From assembly GCA_934663645.1 (NCBI GenBank), contig CAKUKR010000093.1, forward strand, positions 1-7,684: a DNA stretch of 7,684 bases. Reading direction: 5' to 3'. Shown here in pieces: positions 1-7,066 of this stretch (the stretch's first letter is position 1; the number at the start of each line of letters is the position of its first letter). Below the pieces are notes generated by a model, which was given only the letters and a program-made list of their open reading frames with translations, ran no database searches and was not told the origin of the DNA. Source of the stretch: an uncultured Muribaculaceae bacterium (GTDB taxonomy: Bacteria; Bacteroidota; Bacteroidia; Bacteroidales; Muribaculaceae). Position numbers and translations under genes: made by a program.

Positions 1-111
1 TTCATACACGCATCCAGCTCCAAAGGCGTTGTCGTGTCGCGGCTGTCTAACCAATGGTATGCCAAGCGGCTGCTGATGTACGGCCGCGTTCCGGCTTTAG
101 ACAAGAATTGA
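1..111 (+). CDS. C-terminal end of an unidentified convergent gene (partial)
   Basis: A plus-strand frame is open from the first base of the window and ends in TGA at 109-111, giving the last 36 residues of a protein that ends in ALDKN. I do not recognise the family. The other two plus frames have stops within this stretch. The tail contains aromatic and basic residues (NQWYAKRLLMYGR), which looks plausible for a real protein. It would end 17 bases from the stop of the minus-strand MazG-like gene, a tail-to-tail arrangement. One minus-strand frame is also open here (128 down to 1), so coding on the other strand, or no coding at all, cannot be excluded. No rho-independent terminator is visible between the two stops. 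Confidence 0.4.
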   Translation, partial: FIHASSSKGVVVSRLSNQWYAKRLLMYGRVPALDKN

Positions 112-128
112 TGCGCCTTGTGCTGAGG

Positions 129-455
129 TCAGCGGTTGTCGCCGGAGCCGTGGACGCGGTCGCGGCTGGCGCGTGACCGCGTCTTGACGAGGTTCATCTC
201 GGCAATTTCTTCGAGTGTGTAGCCGAGGTCGCGGGCTGTGGCTGCAAGATACCACATCACGTCGCCTAATTCCTTGGCTATTTCGGACTTGACGGTTTCG
301 TCGGTGAAGTTTCCGCCTTTGTCGCGGATGGTTTTCTTCACCTTGTCGGCGACTTCACCGGCTTCCCCTGCCAGCCCCAATGCGGGGTAGACTACTGGCA
401 GGGTTTCGTAAATGGCAGTCCGCATTGCGCGGTCTTGGTATTCGTTCAGTTCCAT
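129..455 (-). CDS. MazG-like nucleotide pyrophosphohydrolase
   Basis: This is a 108-residue all-alpha NTP pyrophosphohydrolase of the MazG-like superfamily. Such enzymes hydrolyse (d)NTPs to NMP and pyrophosphate and are thought to remove non-canonical or excess nucleotides in the cytoplasm. The magnesium-binding pattern is complete: E31-x2-E34 in LAGEAGEVADK, then E62-x2-D65 in KELGDVMWYL, with 27 residues between the two pairs. The protein ends in HGSGDNR, a tail commonly seen in small single-domain members, so the 3' end looks intact. The ATG at 455 follows the nspC stop by 13 bases (456-468) with no Shine-Dalgarno sequence, as is usual in Bacteroidota. It is the last gene of the minus-strand run. 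The exact substrate cannot be read from the sequence. The family call is firm. Confidence 0.9.
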   Translation of the reverse strand: MELNEYQDRAMRTAIYETLPVVYPALGLAGEAGEVADKVKKTIRDKGGNFTDETVKSEIAKELGDVMWYLAATARDLGYTLEEIAEMNLVKTRSRASRDRVHGSGDNR

Positions 456-468
456 GTCGAAATCGTTG

Positions 469-1608
469 TCAGTCCATGCGGTCGCGGTAGTCTTCGTATG
501 TGTAGTGGCGCAGCAGCCGGGTCTTACCGTTGAGGCTTTGCAGCAGCACGTCGGGGTGCTGTATGCCGTTGAACATTGTCGTTTTGACGTTGGTGTAATG
601 GTTCATGTCGAGCAGCGTCAGCCTGTCGCCGGCTTTCAGCGGCTTTGCAAATTTCCAGTCGCCTACGAAGTCCCCGCTCAGGCATGAATTTCCTCCGAGG
701 CGGTATGTTATGCCGTCCGTCGCGTCGTCTGGCAATGCTTCCAGTATGTTCGGGCGATACGGCATCTCGAGGCAGTCGGGCATGTGGCACGCGAATGACG
801 CATCGATGATTGCTGTGCGTATGCAGTCACGTTCGATGACATCGAGGACTGTAACCACGAGGTCGCCGGTCTGCCAGGTGAATGCGCTGCCGGGCTCCAT
901 GATTATGTTGAGGTGCGGATAGCGCTCTTTGAAGGAGTTGAGCGTCTTGACGAGGTGGTCGATGTCATATCCACGTCGTGTCATAAGGTGTCCACCGCCC
1001 ATGTTGACCCATTTCACCTGCGGCAGCAGATGACCGTATTGCCGCGTGAATGCGTCGAGGACTTTCTCGAGGTCGTAGCTGGTCGATTCGCAGAGGGCGT
1101 GGAAGTGCAGCCCCTCGATGCCTTCGGGCAGCTTGTCGCCTATTGTGTCAGGGTTTTCGCCGAAACGGGAGCCGGGCATACAGGGGTTGTAAATGTCGGT
1201 TTCTATCACGCTGCATCGTGGGTTAACGCGCAGTCCGGCAGACACGTGCTTGCCATTAGCGTTGTGTTCTCTCACAGCTGCGGCATGGCGGCTGTATTGC
1301 GCCAGCGAGTTGAATGTGATGTGCGTGCAGCCGTCGAGGAACTGCGGGAATGTTTCGTCGGTATATACCGGGCAGTATGCGTGTACGTCGCCGCCGAGGT
1401 AGTCGAGCGACAGCCGCATCTCGTTGATAGACGAGGCGGTGGAGTCTTTGACGTACTCCGCGATTATTGGGAATGACTTCCAGAGGGCGTTGGCCTTGAA
1501 CGCCATGATGATTTTCACGCCGGTGCGCTGCATCACGCCGGTTATTATCTCGAGGTTGCGGCGCAGACGCTCCTCATAGACTATGTAGTATGGAGTCTGA
1601 TGTGTCAT
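469..1608 (-). CDS. nspC: Carboxynorspermidine/carboxyspermidine decarboxylase NspC
   Basis: This 379-residue PLP enzyme of the alanine racemase/ornithine-decarboxylase fold group decarboxylates carboxyspermidine or carboxynorspermidine, the last step of the alternative spermidine or norspermidine pathway. The likely PLP lysine is K38 in IMAFKANAL. Other recognisable motifs are HFHALCES (168-175), the glycine-rich phosphate loop GGGH (204-207), EPGSAF (238-243), and GGNSCLSGDFVGDW (305-318), whose C309 and D313 correspond to the family's CLAGD active-site segment. Length is normal and the reading frame is intact. Its ATG (1608-1606) overlaps the TGA of the helicase gene as ATGA, which suggests translational coupling. 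The partner carboxynorspermidine dehydrogenase is not in the window. The true product, spermidine or norspermidine, cannot be decided from sequence; spermidine is more likely in gut Bacteroidales (established for the pathway, inferred here). Confidence 0.93.
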   Translation of the reverse strand: MTHQTPYYIVYEERLRRNLEIITGVMQRTGVKIIMAFKANALWKSFPIIAEYVKDSTASSINEMRLSLDYLGGDVHAYCPVYTDETFPQFLDGCTHITFNSLAQYSRHAAAVREHNANGKHVSAGLRVNPRCSVIETDIYNPCMPGSRFGENPDTIGDKLPEGIEGLHFHALCESTSYDLEKVLDAFTRQYGHLLPQVKWVNMGGGHLMTRRGYDIDHLVKTLNSFKERYPHLNIIMEPGSAFTWQTGDLVVTVLDVIERDCIRTAIIDASFACHMPDCLEMPYRPNILEALPDDATDGITYRLGGNSCLSGDFVGDWKFAKPLKAGDRLTLLDMNHYTNVKTTMFNGIQHPDVLLQSLNGKTRLLRHYTYEDYRDRMD

Positions 1609-3944
1609 GGTATGATGAATTTGGCAAATTTCAGCAGGAGCTTCTTCTCGCCGGCTTCGCTGAAATTGACGTGTATGATATGGTTTGACGTTGACGTGTC
1701 GATTTGTGTTATGACCCCTTCGCCGAAGACGCTGTGGAATATCTTCATGTCGAGCGAAAGCTCTGATGCGTCATGCATAGTCATGTCGCCCTCCGGCTTG
1801 GGTTGGGTCGTGACCTGTTGTTTCTTTGCCGGCGAGGCAGCTTCGGTTTTAGCGAATGATGGGTATATGCTGCTGTTGCTGGATGAGCGGTATGTATTCT
1901 TTCGTGCGAATGACGAACCGTATGTCCCCTTGCCGGCGGTGAAGTGTAGGTACTGCTTGTCAATCTCCTTGATAAACCGCGACGGCTTGGAATAAACTAT
2001 CTGCCCGTTGCGGAAGCGGCTTTGGGCGTATGAAATGGTGCATGTCTTTTCGGCTCGCGTTATGGCTACATACATCAGTCGGCGTTCCTCCTCGATGGCT
2101 TCTGGTATGCCGCCGGTCATGGCTGAAGGGAAAAGTTCCTCTTCGAGGCCGACTATGTAGACATGCTTGAATTCCAGGCCTTTGGCGGCGTGTACGGTCA
2201 TGAGCGTCACTACGCCGCTCTTGTCAGTTATTTCACCGTCGGCATTGTCGCTGTCCTGGTCTGTGGCGAGCGATATTTCGGAGAGGAATGAATACATGTC
2301 CTCGTTGGTGTCGTTGTCGCGGGCTGTGTCAGCGAACTGCTTTGTGGCATTGAGCAACTCCGTGAGGTTTTCCTTTTGCGAAATGGTTTCGGGCGTGTTC
2401 TCGTAAGCGAGGGCGGCAATCAAGCCGGACCGGTTCATCACGAGCTGCGCCACGGAGTACGCATCGCTTCCCTCGCGGTTGTTGGCATCGACTATTTCAC
2501 GGATTATGGCCGTGAAGTCTGCCAGTTTCCGCTGTGTTCCGCTGTGTGCTGTCACTCCGTATTTTTGCAGGTCGTTGAGTACGTCCCACACACTTGCGTT
2601 GTGCCGTGTCGCCGCCTCTTTCAGCTTGTCAATAGTAGTCTTGCCGATGCCGCGTTTAGGATAGTTTATGATGCGCAGCAATGCCTGGTCGTCGTCAGGG
2701 TTGACGGCGGTGCGGAAATAGCAGACGGCGTCTTTGATTTCCTTGCGCTGGTAGAACGACAGTCCTCCGTATATACGGTAAGCGATGTCGAGGTGGCGCA
2801 GTTCCTCTTCCAATGTGCGAGACTGCGCGTTTGTGCGGTAGAATATGGCGTAGTCGTTGTAGCTGTCATGGTTTGTAAGGCGCGATTCCATAATCCGGGA
2901 GGCGATGATGCGAGCCTCTTCGATGTCGGAATAAGTATTAATCACCTCGATAGGGTTGCCGACTTCGTTCTCGCTGTAAACGTTCTTCTTCACCTGCCGG
3001 TGGTTCTTCTTGATGAGCGAGCCGGCGGCATTGATTATGGTCTGTGTCGAGCGGTAGTTGCGTTCGAGCTTGAACACTTTCAGCCCTTTGAGCTGCTTTG
3101 ACAGGTGAAGGATGTTGTCGATTTCCGCGCCACGGAATGAGTAGATGCTTTGCGCATCGTCGCCGACGACGCAGAGGTGACGGTCTTCGCCGCACATCTG
3201 CATGATAGCAAGGTGCTGGGCGAAGTTGGTGTCCTGATACTCGTCAACGAGAATGTATCGGAAGAACTTCTGGTAATATTTCGCTACGTCGGGGAAATCG
3301 CGGAGCAGTATGTTCATGTAGAGGAGAATGTCGTCGAAGTCCATGGCTTGCGCCAGTCGGCAACGGCGGCAATATGCCTCATATATCTTGCCGGTGAGAG
3401 GGCGGTTGGCCTGACGGTCGGCGTAATAGTAGTCGTTGTCTTGCAAGTATGCGTCGGGAGATACTAGGCGGTTCTTGGCATTTGAGATAACTGACTGGAT
3501 GGTGTTGGGCCGGTAGGCCTTGTCGTCAAGGCACATCTCATTGATTATGCTTTTGATCAACGCACGGGAGTCGGCAGCGTCGTATATTGTGAAATTGTCC
3601 TTGAACCCGAGTTTGTCTGCGTGCAGGTGCAGGATTCGCAGGAATATGGAGTGGAATGTTCCCATCCAAATGCGGTTTGCCACGGAGAACCCAGCGACCG
3701 CAGCTATGCGCTCTTTCATCTCACGCGCAGCCTTGTTTGTAAATGTCAGAGCCATAAGCCTGTTTGGCTCATACCCGAGAGAGATGAGGTGAATGATCTT
3801 GTATGTCAAAACGCGGGTCTTGCCGCTGCCGGCACCGGCTATCACGAGCGACGGGCCGTCGTTGTAGACCACGGCTTCGCGCTGTTGCGGGTTCAGTTTG
3901 TCGAGGTAGTTGTAATCCGGTGTCGGGGCGTTGTACAGTGTCAT
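1605..3944 (-). CDS. uvrD: UvrD/PcrA-type ATP-dependent DNA helicase (SF1A)
   Basis: This 779-residue 3'-5' superfamily 1A helicase is intact. All motifs occur in order: Q motif LNPQQREAV (17-25), Walker A GAGSGKT (37-43), Ia ALTFTNKAAREM (65-76), GTFHS (95-99), Walker B VDEYQD (233-238), III GDDAQSIYSFRGA (261-273), IV NYRST (296-300), V VHAAKGLEF (584-592) and VI YVAITRA (625-631). A Ser/Thr-rich linker (about 672-715) leads to a C-terminal module, FGEGVITQI...GEKKLLLKFA (740-774). This matches the Tudor-like tail that binds RNA polymerase in PcrA/UvrD. The family unwinds DNA in nucleotide-excision repair, replication restart and transcription-repair conflicts. The start at 3944 is one base after the stop of the upstream HsdR-domain gene, and the 3' end overlaps nspC by four bases. 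Whether it serves as UvrD, PcrA or both cannot be told; the tail favours a housekeeping role. Confidence 0.95.
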   Translation of the reverse strand: MTLYNAPTPDYNYLDKLNPQQREAVVYNDGPSLVIAGAGSGKTRVLTYKIIHLISLGYEPNRLMALTFTNKAAREMKERIAAVAGFSVANRIWMGTFHSIFLRILHLHADKLGFKDNFTIYDAADSRALIKSIINEMCLDDKAYRPNTIQSVISNAKNRLVSPDAYLQDNDYYYADRQANRPLTGKIYEAYCRRCRLAQAMDFDDILLYMNILLRDFPDVAKYYQKFFRYILVDEYQDTNFAQHLAIMQMCGEDRHLCVVGDDAQSIYSFRGAEIDNILHLSKQLKGLKVFKLERNYRSTQTIINAAGSLIKKNHRQVKKNVYSENEVGNPIEVINTYSDIEEARIIASRIMESRLTNHDSYNDYAIFYRTNAQSRTLEEELRHLDIAYRIYGGLSFYQRKEIKDAVCYFRTAVNPDDDQALLRIINYPKRGIGKTTIDKLKEAATRHNASVWDVLNDLQKYGVTAHSGTQRKLADFTAIIREIVDANNREGSDAYSVAQLVMNRSGLIAALAYENTPETISQKENLTELLNATKQFADTARDNDTNEDMYSFLSEISLATDQDSDNADGEITDKSGVVTLMTVHAAKGLEFKHVYIVGLEEELFPSAMTGGIPEAIEEERRLMYVAITRAEKTCTISYAQSRFRNGQIVYSKPSRFIKEIDKQYLHFTAGKGTYGSSFARKNTYRSSSNSSIYPSFAKTEAASPAKKQQVTTQPKPEGDMTMHDASELSLDMKIFHSVFGEGVITQIDTSTSNHIIHVNFSEAGEKKLLLKFAKFIIP

Positions 3945-3945
3945 G

Positions 3946-4437
3946 TCAGTTGCTGCTGAAGTCGGTTGCGATGTTGCGGTAGTCTGGTATTTGGGCTATG
4001 AAATGATAGTTGCCGTGGATGTAGTCTATCATGCAGCAGTAGTGCATTATACCGTTTGACACGACAAGGTAGCGTGCATGGAGAACCATGTTGTAACGGA
4101 CTATCTGGTCAAACACGTCCTGCGTTATCTGTATGTGCGGAGCCTTGTATTCCACTATCATCAGCGGCTTTCCGCCCGCGCCGAACACGACCGTGTCGCA
4201 GCGTCGAGCGGTGTCGTTGAGCTCGATTTTCATCTCGTTGGCGATGACCGATTCGGGATAGTGCAGCCTCACCCTCATGAAATTCACGAAGTGCTGCCTG
4301 ACGTATTCTTCGGGCGTGAGAACCACGTCCTTGTGGCGCAGCGGGTCATAGACCTTAACCGTGTCGCCATGGCGTGAGATGCGCATCTCGCACGGTGGCA
4401 GGTTCAACGGTGGCAGAGAGGGTGTGTTCTCATTCAT
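3946..4437 (-). CDS. Orphan HsdR N-terminal-domain protein (PD-(D/E)XK fold)
   Basis: This 163-residue protein resembles the nuclease domain at the N-terminus of type I restriction subunit HsdR, without the helicase part or any HsdM/HsdS partner nearby. Stand-alone proteins of this kind are widespread in Bacteroidetes. A PD-(D/E)XK active site can be read: E68 in NEMK, D81 in RRCDTVVF, E97-x-K99 in IVEYKAP, and a QxxxY motif (Q111-Y115) of the RecB-like type. The region TPEEYVRQHFVNF (41-53) is also characteristic. I placed the start at the ATG at 4437. It makes an ATGA overlap with the stop of the S1/P1 nuclease gene; the frame is open a further 60 codons upstream, but that part lies inside the nuclease gene and has no family character. 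The stop is one base before the uvrD ATG. Catalytic activity and role are unknown; DNA repair with the helicase is only an inference. Confidence 0.88.
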   Translation of the reverse strand: MNENTPSLPPLNLPPCEMRISRHGDTVKVYDPLRHKDVVLTPEEYVRQHFVNFMRVRLHYPESVIANEMKIELNDTARRCDTVVFGAGGKPLMIVEYKAPHIQITQDVFDQIVRYNMVLHARYLVVSNGIMHYCCMIDYIHGNYHFIAQIPDYRNIATDFSSN

Positions 4438-5258
4438 GGACGGTGGAAGTCGATTGATGATTTCGGCGTGTATTGCGGGTCGAAAATGGTGTTCAGAATA
4501 TCCGACAGGCGAAGTCCGCCTTTGAGGAAACACTCTTCCACCGTTGGCGTCCACTCTGCAATATAGTCGTATGAAATCTTTGTGCCTTTGGGTGTGGCTG
4601 CATATACCTGTGTGCATATGCGGTATGTCTCTTTTGCCCAGTCGTCTATGCTGCCCTGCATGAGTGTCTCGGCTCGTTGTGCCGGAAGCCGGTCTATCTG
4701 GTCAGCCCATTCCGTATAGCTCCATTTGTGTGCGCTTTCGGGGAGCATCGAGTCCCACAGCTTGTGTAGCGACACTTTGCGGTCGAAATACTTTACGGCC
4801 CACTTGTTGCCGCCCAGGTCAGTCTCGTGGCCGAGGTGCATGGGCTGGTGCAGGTCGCCGAGGAAATGCACTATCATCTTCAGAGCCAGTATGCGCTCGG
4901 AATGCGGCTGTTTGGGGTCGAGTATGATGCTGATTTCGCGGTTCAGCGCAGTGACGATGTTGCCGCGAGACAGGGTGGGGGCAGTTTCGTATGTCTGGTC
5001 AGCGTCGATGTTCTTGTAGTGCCAGGTTATGGAATAGATGTATTTCGGGGTGTGCGATGCATTGTCGAGCCAGTTGGCGTAATAGACTATTGACTTGCCG
5101 TCGAGCAATGAGTCAATTGCTGCGGCTGTGGCGGGTGTGAGGTGGCGTGAGGCTATTTCAGCCACCGTGTCATGACCTTTCTGTCCCCAGCCGAAAGCGG
5201 TGTTGACGCACGTTATTGCCAACACGGCTGATATAAGGAGATACTTGATGTGTTTCAT
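4434..5258 (-). CDS. Exported S1/P1-family zinc nuclease
   Basis: This 274-residue protein belongs to the S1/P1 nuclease (zinc phospholipase C-like) family, whose members cut single-stranded DNA and RNA to 5'-nucleotides. An N-terminal signal peptide (basic MKHIKY, hydrophobic core about 7-22) should be cut after G23, leaving W24 as the first mature residue. All nine trinuclear-zinc ligands known from P1 nuclease are present with matching spacing: W24, H29, D65, H80, H131, D135, H141, H165 and D169. They include the VHFLGDLHQPMH helix (130-141). A periplasmic or extracellular location and a role in nucleic-acid scavenging are inferred; phospholipase-type activity is an alternative. C17 is not in a good lipobox. 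The start at 5258 lies 28 bases after the U32 stop, behind the A-rich CCACAAC and with no Shine-Dalgarno sequence. The stop overlaps the next gene's ATG by four bases. Confidence 0.94.
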   Translation of the reverse strand: MKHIKYLLISAVLAITCVNTAFGWGQKGHDTVAEIASRHLTPATAAAIDSLLDGKSIVYYANWLDNASHTPKYIYSITWHYKNIDADQTYETAPTLSRGNIVTALNREISIILDPKQPHSERILALKMIVHFLGDLHQPMHLGHETDLGGNKWAVKYFDRKVSLHKLWDSMLPESAHKWSYTEWADQIDRLPAQRAETLMQGSIDDWAKETYRICTQVYAATPKGTKISYDYIAEWTPTVEECFLKGGLRLSDILNTIFDPQYTPKSSIDFHRP

Positions 5259-5286
5259 TGTTGTGGATTGTATATAAGGTGGTTGG

Positions 5287-7056
5287 TCACAGTTTGATGA
5301 GGGTCATTTCGCAGCGGCTGCAATCGGTTTCGATGCGAAAACGGTTGTTGCCGTTGTCGATAGAGTAAGGCGGTCTTGCGTGTTTGTTGTCACGCAGGCA
5401 CAACCCGGCCTGGCGCAAAATGCAGTGGCGCGATGTCATCACGCGGCTTCCGGTGAGGCTTTTGCGTGAGGCTTCAGCCGCTGGCTCTATGTCAGCCACG
5501 CCATGCTCTTTGAAGAATGATGCTGCTTTGCTGTTGGCGACGTTTGCACGGTAGTCCAGCCGTTTCGCCGGAAATGTGGTTTCCAAATTTTCCGCACTGC
5601 GGTACCGGAACGGATATGAAGCTGCCGCCGCTGTGTCGAGAGCCTTCAATCCTCGGCGGCGCAGGTCAGCAAGCTGCGAGTTTGGTATGAAGACTGTTTC
5701 ACCGATGCTGTCGGTGAAATCTCGCAGCTGGTAAATTGTTCCGCCTGTTTTCTCGAACACGCCACGGCGGTTTTGCGGCTTTTGGGCAGTGTCGGTAGTG
5801 GGAGCGAAGCAAACGCGAGCAGACACGCCTCGCTCGTCTGCAAGCGTAAGCCCTTTTGCGTCAAGGCTCATCGACACTGCGATTTTGCGTACAGCAGTGT
5901 TTCGCGAGAGCATTTGCTCCCACTGAACATCATAGGTGCGGTGTAACGTAATCCCATGGGGTATGCGCTTGTTGCCGGCTGCGTATATCTTGCAGTTATC
6001 TACGCGATTGACGCGCACGCCTGTATATTGTCCGTTTTCAAACCAGCTGATGCCGTCGCCGTTGTTGAGTGATGCTGTATCGTGTATCACCTCGCCGAGT
6101 GACTTAGGTGTCAATGCTGAGGCAAGATCACTGTTGCGGCGGTTTGTCAGGCAGAAGTCCGTGTACCCCCGGTTGAAGCTCTTGGACGGGTTTGGAGTAA
6201 AAGAAATGTCCGACTTGCCGTATGAGCTGCGGCAATAGGACTGCGGATTATCCTCGATTATCCTGTCAAGGAGCTGACGGTAGTATGCAGTTATGTTCTT
6301 CACATACTTCACGTCTTTCAGCCGTCCCTCAATCTTGAATGAGGACACGCCGGCATTTACCATGTCTGCCAGCGATCGCGAGGCATTAAAGTCATGCATT
6401 GACAGAAGGTACTTGTCGCGCATGACAATTCTGCCAGTGCCGTCATAGAGCGTGTATGGCATACGGCATATTTGTGCGCACTCGCCCCGGTTTGCGCTTC
6501 GTCCTCCGCAGGCGAGCGAGGCATGGCAGCGACCTGAATAGCTGACACACAGTGCGCCGTGGATGAAACACTCCACAGGGACATTTACGGTATTGCATAC
6601 CGTGCGTATCTCGTCGAGAGTCAGCTCACGTGCGAGTACCAACTGCGAGAAACCGGCATCTTGCAGGAAACGTGCCTTTTCTGGCGTGCTTATGTCGCAC
6701 TGTGTGCTGGCGTGCAACTGTATCGGGGGAATGTCCATGCGCAATACTCCCATATCCTGAACTATTATGGCATCCACGCCAGCCCGGTACAAGTCAGAAA
6801 TCAGCCGCTCGACGGTCTGCAGCTCATTCTCGTAGACTATTGTGTTCACAGTCACATAGATGCGTGCGCGATAGGGATGTGCAAACTCCACAAGTCCGCG
6901 TATGTCGTCCACTGAATTGCTTGCGGCACTGCGTGCGCCGTGGCTTGACGCACCGATGTAGACAGCGTCCGCGCCGTGGAGAATGGCTTGGCGTGCTGTT
7001 TCCGTATCGCGTGCCGGGGCAAGGAGTTCGAGCGGTCTTGGCTTCTGGCTGTTCAT
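5287..7056 (-). CDS. U32-family protein (RlhA/YdcP-like, annotated as peptidase/collagenase)
   Basis: This 589-residue protein belongs to the family historically called peptidase U32. Characterised relatives include RlhA (23S rRNA C2501 hydroxylation), TrhP (tRNA hydroxylation) and UbiU/UbiV (oxygen-independent ubiquinone hydroxylation), so an RNA-hydroxylase-type role is more likely than proteolysis. The N-terminal barrel starts with LELLAPARDTE (9-19) and GADAVYIGA (28-36). The family signature lies at 162-177, ECFIHGALCVSYSGRC, followed by C183, C193 and C197. C170, C177, C193 and C197 form a likely [4Fe-4S] site, as known for UbiU and UbiV. FKIEGRLKDVKYV (240-252) is also typical. A second cysteine set sits at the C-terminus: C545, C553, C579, C582. 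The length agrees with RlhA-type members that carry a C-terminal extension. The ATG at 7056 follows the PurF-like stop by ten bases. The substrate is not determinable here. Confidence 0.88.
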   Translation of the reverse strand: MNSQKPRPLELLAPARDTETARQAILHGADAVYIGASSHGARSAASNSVDDIRGLVEFAHPYRARIYVTVNTIVYENELQTVERLISDLYRAGVDAIIVQDMGVLRMDIPPIQLHASTQCDISTPEKARFLQDAGFSQLVLARELTLDEIRTVCNTVNVPVECFIHGALCVSYSGRCHASLACGGRSANRGECAQICRMPYTLYDGTGRIVMRDKYLLSMHDFNASRSLADMVNAGVSSFKIEGRLKDVKYVKNITAYYRQLLDRIIEDNPQSYCRSSYGKSDISFTPNPSKSFNRGYTDFCLTNRRNSDLASALTPKSLGEVIHDTASLNNGDGISWFENGQYTGVRVNRVDNCKIYAAGNKRIPHGITLHRTYDVQWEQMLSRNTAVRKIAVSMSLDAKGLTLADERGVSARVCFAPTTDTAQKPQNRRGVFEKTGGTIYQLRDFTDSIGETVFIPNSQLADLRRRGLKALDTAAAASYPFRYRSAENLETTFPAKRLDYRANVANSKAASFFKEHGVADIEPAAEASRKSLTGSRVMTSRHCILRQAGLCLRDNKHARPPYSIDNGNNRFRIETDCSRCEMTLIKL

Positions 7057-7066
7057 GCGTTGGAGG

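Noticed and set aside
101..121. Inverted repeat ACAAG/CTTGT between the convergent stops
   Set aside because: The stem is five base pairs around an 11-base loop, too weak for a terminator, and no T-tract follows.
122..133. Inverted repeat GCTGAGGTCAGC at the MazG-like stop codon, as a possible terminator
   Set aside because: Only about four base pairs can form once a loop is allowed, and no run of T follows on either strand.
913..1476. A 187-codon open frame on the plus strand, opposite nspC
   Set aside because: It is also codon-aligned with nspC in antisense and explained by avoidance of the same three codons. The complete set of NspC motifs shows that the minus strand is the coding one.
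2376..3101. A 241-codon open frame on the plus strand, opposite the helicase gene
   Set aside because: It shares codon boundaries with the helicase frame in antisense, so it stays open simply because the helicase gene avoids TTA, CTA and TCA codons here. Its valine- and cysteine-rich translation has no family character.
3946..4437. A type I restriction-modification locus
   Set aside because: Only an HsdR N-terminal domain is present. The helicase beside it is of the UvrD/PcrA type rather than the HsdR translocase type, and no methylase or specificity subunit occurs.
4438..4617. A 60-residue N-terminal extension of the HsdR-domain protein
   Set aside because: The extension lies wholly within the S1/P1 nuclease gene in another frame and shows no family-like sequence. 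The ATG at 4437 gives a typical ATGA junction and the expected length.
5259..5286. A possible internal promoter in the 28-base gap before the S1/P1 nuclease gene
   Set aside because: The stretch is AT-rich on the minus strand (TTATATACAA) but does not match the Bacteroidetes -7 element TAnnTTTG, and no TTTG -33 element was found.
6559..6915. A 118-codon open frame on the plus strand, opposite the U32 gene
   Set aside because: It is codon-aligned antisense to the U32 gene and covers a segment that includes conserved U32 sequence on the minus strand.
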